A program made the position numbers and the translations under genes. Of a stretch of 64,000 nucleotides of DNA, positions 27,154 through 39,818 are shown piece after piece. Numbering within the stretch: the stretch's first letter is position 1; each line of letters starts with the position of its first letter. The notes under the pieces are model-generated. The model ran no database searches. It saw only the letters and a list, made by a program, of their open reading frames with translations, and was not told the origin of the DNA. This stretch comes from Symbiodinium natans (lineage: Eukaryota > Sar > Dinophyceae > Suessiales > Symbiodiniaceae), in the NCBI GenBank assembly GCA_905221605.1, contig CAJNDS010002103.1:310581-374580 (forward strand), read 5' to 3'.

Positions 27154-28315
27154 GGGCCTGGTACGACCGGCTCGCCCCGGCACCAGTGTTCTGAGCCCAA
27201 ACGGCTTTGCTGGCGGCTGCGGGCTTTAGGTTCTTAGGGTCTTAGGGTTTAGGGTTTAGGGTTCAGGGTTTAGGGCCTAGGGTTTAGGGCACCAACTGAA
27301 CTTTCAGGGTTTAGGGTTTGGGGTCTCGATTTTATGTAGGTCAGGGATGTTTAGGCTTTTCGGGATTTGGGTTTCTGAACTCGTGCCGAATCAAGGGTTT
27401 AGGGTTTAGGGTTTAGGGTTTAGGGTTTAGGGTTTAGGGTTTGGGGCTTACAAGGTTAAGCTTGTGGCACTTACAATCCTATCGTCCTCAAGGCAGCTTA
27501 CTCGAATGGACGATATAAAAATCCTTGGAGAATGTTTTAAAAAAAAACACAACGCTCTTGCACAATGGAAGGGATCATGCACACCGGTTTGTCCCAAGGC
27601 CTATTGAGATGAGGATTGGTGATTTTGTGGGGTTTTGGGTTTTAGGTGTTGGGGGCTTCGCGCCGGAAACCGACCGGTTGTCTGCTTAGTCTGGACTTGC
27701 ACACGGGCCACCTTAACCCTAAACCCATACACCCATAAACTCATAAACGCATAGACCCAGAAACCCATAAACGCATGCACCGACCCAGAAACCCATAAAC
27801 GCATACACCCATCAACCCAGTAACGCATTACATAAACCCATAACCCCACAACCCCACAAACCCCACAAACCCATAAACCCTGCCAGGATGATTGATTCAA
27901 GATGTCAGGGCAGTCTTCAAAACTGCGGATTCCTTCATGGCAAGCCAAATTAGGGTCTTGGGATTCGGCTTTATTGGGTTTAGGGTTTCGAGTTTAGGGT
28001 TTAGGGTTTAGGGTTTAGGGTTTAGGGCACAAGCAACTGAACTCGCCTCCTCCCTCAAAGCTAGGCCCTAAGCCGCAGAGTCAGCCACAGAGCATTCTTG
28101 CGCCTGCTGCGATGCACGCCCGGCTGGGTCCTGTGGTGCCAGGCCTAAGGACCTACACTTAGCGTTTGGGGTTTGGGGTTTAGGGTTTAGGGTTTAGGGT
28201 TTAGGGTTTAGCGTTTGGGGTTTAGGGGTTTTTTGGGCCTGAAGGGTGTACCTGTACAGTAAACACTCGGCTCTTAAAGGGATTCCTACAGAGCTTTAGG
28301 GCCCAAGCCTATATG

Positions 28316-28435
28316 AAGTAGGGTTTATATTACTATTTTTGGTGAGTGTATATAAGGTTCCTTTTTTATATTGGTGAGTGTATATATTGGGTGTCCTTTT
28401 GGGAGTACAAGAAATGTAAACCCTACTTCATATGC
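28316..28435. mobile_element. Palindromic element, family I
   Basis: Arms ATGAAGTAGGGTTTATATTA and complement, with two TTGGTGAGTGTATA direct repeats inside. Second copy at 51321-51447, flanked by an AGAT repeat between two coding-like segments. Confidence 0.75.
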
Positions 28436-30214
28436 ATGGACATCTGGGGAGAGTGCAGTTGGCGATGGCATGCTGAAGTACAAAGCATACACAACCTGGC
28501 ACAGCAAAATACCTGAAGCCTACTGGGCCCTTCGGCTCTCTGGGATCTGTAGCTAGGATGGCCCTTAAAACCCTCTGAACAAATATTATTCCTGAATATG
28601 ATCCTCTTACACCCAATGAAGGAAAATATGAGATGTGCCAACAAGGACCTGCACTCAACCCTAAACCCTAAGCCCTGAACCCTAAAGCCTAAACCGCCTA
28701 AACCCTGATATACCTATGGAGAATGAATTCGGTTCCTGAAATCCTCAATGCTGTTTGATTCTCGATTCAGAACTACTTAGTAAGCTCAGACCATGCCAAA
28801 GGGCGCTATACCCTTAGAGGTGAAGGTTTAGGGTTTAGGGTTTAGGGTTTAGGGTTTAGGGTTTAGGGTTTAGGGTTTAGGGTTTAGGGTTTAGGGTTTA
28901 GGGTTTAGGGTTTAGGTTTGGGTTTAGGACCCAAAGACCCAAGGCTGTTGCCCATGCCTCGCTCGTTTGAAACTATGTCCCTATGCCTAGGTTTCGCACC
29001 AGGAGATGCACCAGTGCTGGACTGCTGAACTGGTCCCTAAACCCTAAACCCTAAACCCTAAACCCGAAACCCTAAACCCTAAACCCTAAACACCTGCCAC
29101 GTTCACTACTCCCAGCGTGGGGCCACTGCCGCAAGCAACAACCCGTGTTGCCCTCCCCCCACGGGCAAACTGCAACACACGCAGGCTGCGCCCACGAATG
29201 GACGAGCACAACTGAGTAGAATTTCTTGAAACGACTACTATCAAGAAACGATACCTCCACCCACTCCCAAACTTTCCTTAGGCCAGCGCATTCTCAACTC
29301 CTGAAACAACTATATAATGAACCGATAACCCTAAACCGTAAACCCTAAACCCCCTCCCCACTCACAAACTTTTTCTTCACGCAAGACGACTGAGAAGTCC
29401 GACCTTCACAGCCAGAAGAGAATTAGCTCGGCGCGCAGCAAGCAAGAACAAAATGAGGGGAAGCACGTGGAGCTGTGAAGAATCAAGGAAATGACCCTAC
29501 TTTGGAGAAAATCCTGGAAACATGTACATACTTTTTAGGTATAAGTAGCTATAATAGGAACCCAGAACCACAAAAAGTATTAACGTATATGGGTCAGGGT
29601 TTACGGGTTTAGGGTTTAGGGTGTAGGATTTAGGGTTTAGGGTTTTTAGGGTTTAGGGAAACCCAGATGAAGTAGCAGCACATGCGCTGACTTTGACCTG
29701 CCGCGCTCGCTCAGCAGGTTTCGGGATTTGTTCAAACACCCTTTTTTGCCGAAACCCTCGCACGACGTGTGGAGTTGATCCATTCTAAGTGACTAAATCT
29801 CTTGTTCGGAGTGGTTTTCATGCAAGCAGCTCTCTAAAACCAGATACTTGTCATAGTTGTCTCACTCAACCCCCTGCGTCGGTAAAGGCTGGGGGTGTCG
29901 ACTCTGGGGAGCGGTCTCTAGTTTATGGTTTAGGGTTTGGGGTTTAGGGGTTAGGGTCTAGTCTTTGGTATTCAGGGGTGCGGTGTCGCAACTGCTCCTT
30001 AAACGTCCCCCATAAATCCCTTAGCCCCCACACCGTCATGCTTCATGAGGCCCCTAAGGCGCTAAAGCAACGTCCCGCCCTTAGGCTTTATTTAAAATTG
30101 CAAGCAAGAAAAAAAGGTGAGACAATGCCCCGTGTGGCGCTCTCCAGGGCTTAGGTTCAGGGCTTAGGGTCGAGTTAGGAATGGTGCGTAACACGCGAAT
30201 TATGTATCTGTATA

Positions 30215-30372
30215 CATATAAATATAGAAATATACATACATACATACATACATACATACATACATACATACATACATACATACATACATACATACATACA
30301 TGTGTGTATATACATATATGCACCTACACATGCATATCGATCAATATGTATGCGCATATATGCATGTATGCA

Positions 30373-30409
<37 letters not shown>

Positions 30410-30433
30410 CGCTCGCTCTCTCTCTCTCTCTCT
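30215..30433 (+). repeat. (TACA)n and (CT)n microsatellites
   Basis: ACATACAT run to about 30302, then TA/TG mixture, then CTCTCT with CGCTCGCT interruption. Similar tracts: 1495-1616, 6320-6445, 7338-7415, 19343-19440, 20700-20790, 32909-33010, 39788-39845, 47437-47670, 48870-48980. Confidence 0.95.
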
Positions 30434-30527
30434 CCCTATCTATCTCTTTCTCTGGCCTTTTCTTGCCCAAATGCTCAAATACATACATACATGTACGCGC
30501 ATGTATGTGTATATATATATATGCTCA

Positions 30528-32898
30528 CACCCCCCCCCCCCCCCCAATGGACCAACCGCGAAATGAAAAGGACAGGAAAACTAGTTATTTTTGTCGTGCT
30601 TTGTGTTTTTTGCGCGTTTTGCTTTACATCTTGCGCTTTTTGTGTTTGTGTGCATTTGTTGCACTTTCTGGTGTTTTTGCACTTTCGCACTTGCTTTGCT
30701 TTTTTTTCACTTCTGCACTTTTTTTGCTTTTTGCACTTTTGCACTGTTTTGGCTTTTTGCACTTTTGCATTGTTCTCATATACTGTGCTCTTTTCTATGC
30801 TTGTCTGATGCATAGAAAATCCAAAAATCCAAAAATCCAAACTTGCTCGGACAATGTATCCGGAAAAGTTTGGGTTTTTGGATTTTTGGATGTTGATGAT
30901 TTTTCGCATTCTTGCTTGTTTTTGTGTTTTTGTGCATTTTTGGCACTGTTCTTGCATTTTTTGCACTTTTGCACTTGTTTTTTTGGCAGTTTTGCACTTT
31001 TGCACTTTTGTTGTTGTTTTTGCACTTTTGCACTTTTTTGGCTTTTGGCACTTTTGCAGGCATTCTTTTCATACACTGTGTTCTTTTCCATGCTTGTCTT
31101 GTGCATAGAAAATCATAGAAAATCCAAAACCCAAAAACCCAAAGATCCAACAATCCAAAACTCCAAACTTGCTCGGGCAATGTCTCCGGAAAGTTTGGGT
31201 TTTTTGGACTTCTGGACTTCTGGATTTGGATGATTTTTCGCATTCGTATTTTGTTGACTGAAAGGAGGGCGACCATTCAAATGTACCCTTATCAGAATTT
31301 CAATTGCGTTCAATAAGACATTGAATATGCTGTTTCTGTGTACGCGCACCATGTAAAGTCTTGCCTATTCAAATCACTGAGAAAAGCACGTACATGGATT
31401 ATGCGCAGGCCTCTGCTAAGGAGGCTTTGACAGAGAAGGCGCGTATTTGCTAATATATACAATTTTGTGCATTTGAAAGAAGCTGAAAAATCTTTTTATC
31501 AAGAAGAACCATTCTGGGATCCTAGTACCTGCTGTTTAAGAAAGTTTATATCTCATGAACACCCTTACTTTGCGATAGCGGGTGCTTAGTTTTTCTGATC
31601 CTGCAATTTAAGCTCTTAATATTGCATTGCCCACCTGTGATTCTTGCAGTAAACCCTGCTCGAATCTCATTAACGTCTTAGCTACTCGATTGAAAACTGG
31701 ATCATTAAAATCCAAAGTAGCCTGTTCAAAAAGCCAGCAAGGTTTTGAAATATCCTACTCGAAAACCTCCTCGAAAAGCCAACAAGAGGTTGAACAGAAG
31801 AATTCAAGACAGTACTAATCTAGTGCTAGTGAACTGTCCACTCTAGGACTCCCCCTGGTGAAGTGAAGCGTCCATTCATTTTCAGCGCGTGCATTTCATG
31901 CTATAAGGTTCGGTTGAACTCTTACTTGATAATCTTGCAAATGGAGCAAGAGGGCGACCACTCAAATGTACCCTCATCAGAGTTTCGATGACGTCCTAAC
32001 TACTCGAAAGGTGAACACGAAATTCACAGGATAGTAAATAGCATATTCAACAGTATTTTGAATCTACTGCTTGTATATGAGGACCATGTAAAGTCCTGCT
32101 TGATCAAATCACTGAGAAAAACTGTTATGCACAGGCCTTTGTTAAGGAGGCTTTACCCGAGAACGCCTATATTTGCCAATATCTAATTTTGCGAATTCGA
32201 AAGAAGCTGAATACTCATTTGTTTAAAGAGAGCCATTCTGGTATAATACCTACTGTTTAGGAAACTAAGCCCTGCTACTTTGTCGAACACTTCGGTTCGC
32301 TTTTTGAGCAAGATATTTCAACATTTTTTGCATCTTTGAGCAAGCTACTTAGGATTTGAACTCATGTTTCGAGTAGTTAGGACGGAATTGAAATTCTGAC
32401 AAGGGTATATACGTTTGAATGGCCGCCCTCTTACACATCGTCAAAAATGAAGAATGCGTATGGGCCAACCTGGAATGTGCAAAATCACCAACAACCAAAA
32501 ATCCAAAAACCCAAAAAAACAAAAATCCAAAATCCAAACTTTCCGGAGACATTGTCCGAGCAAGTTTGGATTTCTGGGTTTTTGGATCTTTGGATCTTTG
32601 GATGTTGGATTTTCTATGCATACGACAAGCGTAGAAAAGAAGACAGTATATGAAAACAATGCAAAAGTGCAAAAAGCCAAAAAAGTGCAAAAGTGCAAAA
32701 GAGTAAAGACAAGTGCAAAAGTGCAAAAAGAACCAAAAAAATGTGCAAAACAAACACGAGAAGGGCAAAAACAAGGCAAAACGATTGAATGATACGTACG
32801 AAAGATCTAAGCCCGGGAACACATCAGAGCAGACAGTGCCTACAGGAGCTTTCACATATCGAGGTTGGTCCATTGGGGGGGGGGGGGGGGGGGGGCGG
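30528..32898. mobile_element. 2.3-kb element with poly-C/G-capped inverted ends and fold-back modules
   Basis: Ends C-tract-AATGGACCAACC.CGA and its complement before a G tract. Contains three copies of a roughly 160-200 bp module (30760-30915 and 31060-31250 plus; 32455-32660 inverted), each itself a palindrome around AATCCAAACTTGCTC...CCGGAAAAGTTTGGGTTT. Also TTTTGCACTTTTGCAC low-complexity tracts and a direct duplication (31255-31580 vs 31950-32290). Open frames across it only translate the simple repeats. No transposase seen. Confidence 0.75.
31255..32290 (+). repeat. Diverged direct duplication within the 2.3-kb element
   Basis: GGGCGACCA.TCAAATGTACC and about 320 following bases occur at 31265-31580 and again at 31953-32285, with shared GACCATGTAAAGTC.TG, TCAAATCACTGAGAAAA and GCCATTCTGG blocks. 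No coding potential recognised. Confidence 0.8.
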
Positions 32899-32957
32899 CG
32901 GCGGCCATGTATATATATATATATGTATATGTGTATGTGTATGTGTATGTATATATA

Positions 32958-32992
<35 letters not shown>

Positions 32993-33589
32993 AAATATTT
33001 ATTTATTTATGCTGGGCTTGCTCGACCACACGCGGGACATCAGGAGCCTAGAAAAACGATGTCCAAGAGAAGTGTCGGCTTCGCCCGAAATTCTACAATT
33101 GGACCGTGAACCCGGAGCCCAAAATAAACCTGAAGTTTAGGGTTTAGGGTTTAGGGTTATTTTAGGGTTTAGGGTTTAGGGTTGAGGGTTTAGGTGCCGA
33201 CAAGTTGAAGCAGGCATCCCATTGCGGATGATTGGTGCCTGGCGGGTCCGAGCATCGAAGGGTTGAGGGTTGAGGCGCTTGGGCTTACGGTTTAGGGCTT
33301 AGGTTGCAAAGCAACCCTAAACCCTAAACCCTAAACACCCTAAACCCTAAAATGGACTGCTCCATGTTCCAGAAAAAGCCATCTGCTCCCTAATCCTACG
33401 TGACGATCACCGCCTCTGCAGAGATGGAGCTATTCTTTAAACACTAAACCCTGAACCCTAAACCCTGAAGCCTAAAGCCCTGAAACCTAAAACCCGACCT
33501 CCAGCAGGCTGCCACCCGAAACCCCCATGAAACCATCAATCCTCAAAGCTCCAACGCCCTACCACACAAATCGGTTTAGGGTTTAGGGT

Positions 33590-33847
33590 TTAGGCTTTGG
33601 GGTTCAGGGTTTCGGATACCAAATCTGAGCCAAGCCTGCGAACCTTTCTATAGGCCGAGGCTCGCAAAATTTCGTGGAGTACTCTATAGGGGCACTTCAT
33701 GAGTTCGTATTTCCACGGCTCTAGGAACTCTCGGGCATGTGGGGTCTGTGGTTGTGCAAGGATCTCCGCGACAGGTGGGAGGTCTGTTGGGCTCCTTCCC
33801 TGCGGGTCCAGAGCTCTACTTGCAGGTTCATGGTACTTATTAACCAA
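33590..33847 (-). CDS. Coding-like exon, unknown product
   Basis: After a perfect palindromic element (33806-33962) the minus strand holds a protein-like frame (SPTDLPPVAEILAQPQTPHA, then EFLEPWKYELMKCPYR). It lies 3' of the kinase core on the same strand and may be part of its C-terminal region. No family recognised; splice borders are uncertain. Confidence 0.4.
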   Translation of the reverse strand: MVNKYHEPASRALDPQGRSPTDLPPVAEILAQPQTPHAREFLEPWKYELMKCPYRVLHEILRASAYRKVRRLGSDLVSETLNPKA

Positions 33848-33962
33848 TTAGAACTGTACTTATAACTGTACTTATCACCATATTAGGGCACTTAAGGGGC
33901 TTATAAGTGGGTTATAAGTACAGTTATAATTGGTTAATAAGTGCCATGAACCTCCAAGTAGC
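33806..33962. mobile_element. Long near-perfect palindrome
   Basis: Arms of over 40 bp: GGTTCATGGTACTTATTAAC ... GTTAATAAGTGCCATGAACC, with AATTGG and ACTGTACTTATAAC inner parts. Borders the coding-like exon at 33590-33805. Same class as the other fold-back elements; single copy here. Confidence 0.85.
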
Positions 33963-36116
33963 AGCTTATGGTCGCAAGTTTTCTGGGGGTTTCCGAACTT
34001 AAGGGCACCTTGTTGGGGTCCTTTTGATAAGGGAATCCTACTAACTCCCACAAACCATAAGGCCATGTAGGTACAAGAACCCTTAGGCAGCCACACTTGA
34101 AGGTTCGCGGGCCGTTGCGAGAGGTAGGTTCGTAGGCACGCCGTACGGGGATAAGCAGCCATACCTACAGTTCCCTGATTATAGCTCCAAGTTGACAAAG
34201 AGGACCCTGAAACTCTCCAGCTCCTTTGACCATAGGTTCTCTCCTGCCAAGCTCCCGGCTCAGCCGGTCGACAGGCGCCGGCCATTGCGGGCTCTCACCC
34301 TGCACAGCGTGTGGTGTTGTCTTACCAGAAAAGCCCTAAGAAAGGGCGCCCTGCTATACCCAGGAGCAAAGGGCACCCATCGTTTTTGGACGCCCCAAAT
34401 GGGGCCCTCATGGCTTTGAGGTGTACTTGAATGGTACATATACTTGGAGTTCGACTTCGCCTCAGTACAAGATAATGTAAACCTAGAGATGCAAAGTGGG
34501 CTTTTGAAAGTATGTTGCAGATGCTGCAACGGTTTTTAGTCCTTCTTAGAAGGTGCTGAATGTGCTACCCGCCGACCAACGGCGCTGTTTGTTTACGACT
34601 CATTCTGTGTGTCCATGTACTAAGCCTGCTGCACTGGCGAATCCTGAACCGCAACTTTAAACCGATACCCTCTGAGCAACAACCCCAAACCCCAAACCTA
34701 AACCCTAAACCCGAAACCCCAAACCCTAAACCCTAAACCCTAAACCCTCCCGCCCAGGAAGGCCTTCCCGGCAACCCTGGTGCAGGCCGAGTCTTAACCT
34801 GGGCGTCTCCGGGGTTTAGGGGTTAGGGTTTAGGGTTTAGGATTTGGGCTTCAGGGCTCGTGGATCTACTTGTTGGTTCATAGGTCTTTTTTGTGCAGCA
34901 ACTAGAGCTCTGGCTGCAATCTTCGGGGAGCAAACCCTACGTCTAACATCCTCTAACCACATAAACCCTGAGCCAATCAAAGGCTCCTCTGCCCCTCCAG
35001 CGCCACTTGAGAGCCTCGACCCTGAACCCTGAACCCTGAACCCTGAACCCTAAACCCTAAACCCCTACTTAAGGCTTAGGCCGGCGTTCACCTGCCTCCC
35101 ACAGTCCCACAGTGTGGGGTACCACGATCCCGGAAGCCGTAAGAAAAGCCCCCCAGGGTTTAGGGCTTAGGGTTTAGGGTTTAGGGTTCGAAAGGCCCCC
35201 CGAAACTTGGCACTTAGGAGGGTCAGCTATAAATCAAAGCTGCCTTACTAGGAAACCCAATAAACCCAAAAAGGCTAAGGATCTAGAGTTACAGTAAAGC
35301 ACCACAAAGGAAAGTACTGGAAGTCCCTCCAAAGTTCTGGAACAACGGCTGGCGCGAGTTTAGGCCTAACCCTGAGCCTTAAAAGGAGGCCTCAACAGCA
35401 AATCGCACAGCACGATGCGCCCGATGAGTCTCTTGGAGCAAGACTCTTCAGCCTACACGCCATACTAAAGCCAAACCACAAATCCGGACCCTGAACCCCA
35501 AACCCTAGACCCTAACCTACACCCTAGCCCCTAGACCCTATAGACCCTAAACCCTGAACCCTGAACCCTGAACCCTGATCCCTGAACCCTGAACCCTCAA
35601 CAAAACCCCAAACCTTATAAACCCCAAATCCCTTAAACCTTCGGGCTTTCGAGTCAGACCTTGCGGGGGCTTCAGGTACCAGAGTGCGCTTTTGGGGTTT
35701 AGGGTTAGGGTTGGCAGTGTATAGAAGTTGTAGCAAGGTTTGGGTCCGGAGTTGTGGGGGGTTTTGGCGAGCTTGCCTTCTTTTTAAACCCTAAAAACCC
35801 TAAACCCTACACCCTAAACCGGTGCCTTTACGGGCGGTCAATGGGCGAGGGGCACATTGTAAGTGATGGATATACAATTTAGGGACGGGGGGAGGGGGGG
35901 GGTTCTTCCTGGAGCAACGCACGAGGGTTTAGTGTTTGTGGGGTTTCGCATGTCTTGAGGTTGTTTGGACTCAGGATTTACCTTTTAAAGTATCTGGATA
36001 CATTACATCTCCCTGTGTGAAGGGCCCATACCCTAAACCCTAAACCCTAAACCCTAAACTCTAAACCCTAAACCCTAAACACTCTACATACGAAACCCTG
36101 GGGCAGTGGCGCCGGC

Positions 36117-39100
36117 TGCATCTATGATGGCCTCCTCGGGGAAGAGGACCTGGAATTCAGATCCCTCCTGAGCGGCGGCTTTTGGGAAAGGAAGCCTCCC
36201 TGGTGGGTCGTGGGCCAGCCCGGAAGGTTCCTGGGTTTAGGGTTTAGGGGTTTAGGGTTTAGGGTTAAGGGATTTAGGGTGTTAGCCAAACCCCAAACCC
36301 CAAACCCCAAACCCCAAACCCCAAAACCCTAAACCCTAAACCCATGAACCCCAGCCCCAGGCAGCTCTCCGAAACGGGCTGCGGCTTCACCTCAGCCACC
36401 TCAGCCCCAAGAACACTCTGCGTACGTATTTAGGCATTTCCCCAAACAAGGGTATCCCGTGTATATTCCGAAATACTATAATCAACTATAACCCTTATGG
36501 AGCCCACCCCGATTTTCGGAAGCCCTCACTTTAGGTCCACCAAACACACTTTGAAGCAGCCACGAAGACCTAAACCCCTGAACACCTATCCCTACAACAG
36601 TCTCCCCCCCCCCCCCCCCACAAGACACCAAAACCCAAAGCTCTGAACCTCCCCAAAGACCTTGTGGCTTAGTTCCTCTCAACTGCCCTACACCCCCAGA
36701 TATAATATACGTAGCCTTCAAGCCTGAAGTGTTCAGGGCTTAGCCTTAAGGATTAGCTCGAGCGGCTCCCTTGGTGCTCTTCACGAAAAGCCTGGCCCGA
36801 TGTAGCCGCGCGATTTCCCGAACTACCTTGCACATTTCAAGTTTCGGGCTTAGGTTTTAGGCCTGCTAAGCAGGGTTTAGGGTTTAGGGTTTCGGGTTTA
36901 GGATTTAGGGTGTAGGGTTTGCCTGTAGCTTCCTTTAAGCCTTTGCCTGCCGTTTTTGGGTTGCCGGAAAAAACTGTCGTGTCTCCCTTGGTTGGCTTGA
37001 GGGCTACACCAGCGTTATCGTGTCGAGTACGGATACGCGGTGAAAGACCTGACTGATAGTTCGGTCCTCTTGAGAGTAAAAAACTTATGTGTTATGCAGC
37101 AATATAGCGGGCTTCTGGTCGGCTACCCTGATTTTGCGGGGTGTAGGGTGTGCAGGCCACTAGGAGGGCCAAAATGCCCCTTGATCAAGGAGTATGCCTG
37201 AACTCAGATTAAGGACTCCTCAGGGGGCGAAGGGCAGCAATGTTGAGCTTGCGTGTGCTGGGCATGGAAGCAAAACAGCTGCCTTCAGGATTGTCTGGGT
37301 TTGGGGTTTAGGGGATATTGCCTCTTATACTTACAGTCCTTAAATAGGGATTCGAGTACCCCTTACTATAATCCCCATTGAGGACTGTTACTATAACAGG
37401 GGGGGGGGGGGGACATTCCAAGTTTAGGGTTCGACCTGTCAGAAGTAAGGAGATGTTTTCAGCGAGCCGCAGCCAGACCCAGGCCAATGCCCTCGTGCTT
37501 TCGAGACTCCGACTTGTCCTGCGAGGAGTTCTATACGTTTGGGACCACATGAAGCGTAAAAGGGTTTGTAGTCTATGTGTTGGGATACTCCCCCTTATAC
37601 AAACGGTCCTGAATAGGGATTACAAGAGGGGGTACTACAATCCCTATTAAGGAGTGTTAGTAAGTATAAGGGGGAACATCCCAATCCATGTGCATATGCC
37701 TAAATACGCATCACAGTCGCATAGGGTATATCATTCCCACTGTAAGGTACGCTGAAACCATGAAAAGCAAAAGACATACGGTAACCCCCCCCCCCCCCAC
37801 CCCAATCCACCTTCTCACTAGGCTGGACCTGACAGTTCTTCTAAGGGCTTTGGCTACACGTTCCCGCGGCCAGCCTAAGTCCCTAAACCCTAAACCCTAA
37901 ATCCTAAACCCTAAACCCTAAACCGGCCTAAACCCTAAACCCTAAACCCTAAACCCTAAACCCTAAACCCTAAACCCTAAACCCTAAACCCTGGAAGAAG
38001 TGGGAGGAGGAAGCACCACACCTCAAGCAGAAACTCCCCAACGCACAGATGGGCCCCAAGACCCCTTTCTCCCTGAATCTTGGGACCGTCCTCAACGTCG
38101 AAAGGCTCGAAGATGCGGTCCATGCTTTTGGTTGCTATGCCGATACCTCTCAGCAGCTCATGTGAATGCTTTCTGGCTTAGGGCCGAAGGGCTTACAAGG
38201 GCTTAGGGTTGAGCCAATATATTGCGTCACGTCTGGACCTCGCGTAACCGGTAGAGGGCTCAGGATGTGCTGTGGGAGTTTGTTGGCCCTGGCCGCCCAA
38301 GAACCCAAGAACAACATGGCGCGTTGTAGATGGCAAATGGCAGTCTACAAGCCAGGGCCACTGTCTGGGGCGAGCCTCGGGGCTCACAGAAGCATGTACG
38401 ACCTGGAACCCCCTAAACCCCCCCCCCCCCCCCCCCCCCAAGTCCTCAAACCCGAAAGGCTGGACCCACTCCCTCCCTACCTATGGAATAAAATGAAACC
38501 CCAAACGGTTTGTCTCACCTTCCTAGGGATACTAGGGTGTGCGATCACCACTTTGGGGATCGTTGAGTTCCCACGGCAAACCCCGAAAGCCTCAGAAACA
38601 AATTCCCCAATTGAAACGCCTACTACACATGATCAAGGACGAAGACTTTAGGGATAACAGCAACAGAATAATGAAAATGACACTACACCATAAACGCTAA
38701 AACAAACTTCGAGCCCCTGAAAAAATATAAACACCAAATCTTTCTCTATAACTCAAGCCCAATAAGCCCTAAGCCCTAAGTATACCACAAGTCTATGCTC
38801 AACCAGCACCCCTAAACCTTAAACCCTAACGCCTGCTCTAAACCAGAAACGAATCAACCCTCAACCCTAAACCCTAAACCCCAAACCCTAAACCCTGAAC
38901 CCTAAACCCTAAACCCTAAACCCCGGGGGTGCCTGTATCACGGACGCTGAGACAAAGGCCTTCCTCAGTCCGCCTCCACGTAGCCGACACCTTCAGAGAC
39001 AGGGTTTAGGGTTTAGGGGTTGGGGTTTAGGGTTTAGGGTTTAGGGTTTAGGGTTTAGGGTTTAGGGTTTAGGGTTTAGGGTTTAGGGTTTAGGGTTTTT

Positions 39101-39787
39101 TAGGGTTTAGGGTTTAGGGTTTAGGGTTTAGGGTTTAGGGTTTAGGGTTTAGGGTCGGGTTCCGTCAGAGGCTTAATCGAGTTGACCCTAGGGGTCTAAG
39201 GGACCCCCCCCCCCCCCCCCCCGGCCCCAAAAAAAAGGGACGGGGCTAGGGTTTAGGGTCCAGGGTTTAGGGTTTAGAGTTTAGGGTTTCGGGTTTAGGG
39301 CTTCAGGGTTTATAGGTTTTAGGGTATACGGACCTATAGAGCCTTAGGGCAGTCCAACCCTAACTCAACCCTAAATCCTGCACACCGCAAGCCTTCAAGC
39401 CGAAACTGGAAAGCCTAAGTCCTACAAACCCTAGAAGACCCGAGACCCAGGAGTAACCCAGGAAAAAAAGGTTCCCTTGTTGGTCTAAAAGGGCTTCGAA
39501 GGGAACCCAAACCCCAAACAGAAGGAATAAGGGCCTAATCTGGGCCCTAGGACCTTTAAAGTCTAAACGCCTAGTGTCAGTTCGCTCAAGAGCTGGGCCT
39601 CAGGAGGTATCGCTTTAACATCCAGTTCACCTTTTTTGCAGCACACAAAAACCCCTCAGCCGCCAATTCAGACTGTCCATTTCTAGAGTAACATCGTGGA
39701 ATCGTGGCATAATTATAACATGACGGCTGCAAACCCTGTGTGTCTCAGCCTCCCATCGCATGGGAGGTTGGCCTAGATGTTGAGTAT

Positions 39788-39818
<31 letters not shown>

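Larger units (their letters stand above)
27154..30527. other. Region between the cyclophilin start and the 2.3-kb element
   Basis: Telomere-like arrays, a family-I palindrome (28316-28435), microsatellites and several GC-rich islands that are open on both strands (28030-28150, 28940-29035, 29090-29280). No family recognised; some may be 3' exons of the kinase gene. Confidence 0.5.
32899..36116. other. Region between the 2.3-kb element and the kinase core
   Basis: Arrays, the 33806-33962 palindrome and islands open on both strands (33195-33255, 35095-35145, 35385-35445). The minus-strand reading at 35390-35440 (SCSKRLIGRIVLCD) fits the first strand of a receiver domain and would suit a hybrid kinase; not proved. 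Confidence 0.4.

Noticed and set aside
30228..30302. CRISPR-like regular repeat
   Set aside because: Simple tetranucleotide microsatellite without spacers, in a eukaryotic genome.
30181..31233. 350-codon frame
   Set aside because: It translates ACAT/CT microsatellites and TTTTGCAC repeats; no domain or normal composition.
33195..33255. Minus-strand C2-domain-like segment (NHPQWDACFNL)
   Set aside because: Single short match, no good acceptor, and the plus strand is equally open; not enough for a domain call.
36900..37060. Minus-strand segment resembling a 2-oxoglutarate oxygenase (LKPTKGDTTVF)
   Set aside because: It lies between two joined kinase exons, so it is intronic; the resemblance is weak.
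37993..38163. Plus-strand frame with a convincing protein-like end and TGA stop
   Set aside because: The opposite strand encodes the G1/F boxes of the histidine kinase and splices in phase to neighbours; the plus reading is its shadow.
38166..38651. 161-codon plus-strand frame
   Set aside because: Crosses a poly-C tract and kinase intron sequence; no recognisable domain and the gene is on the other strand.
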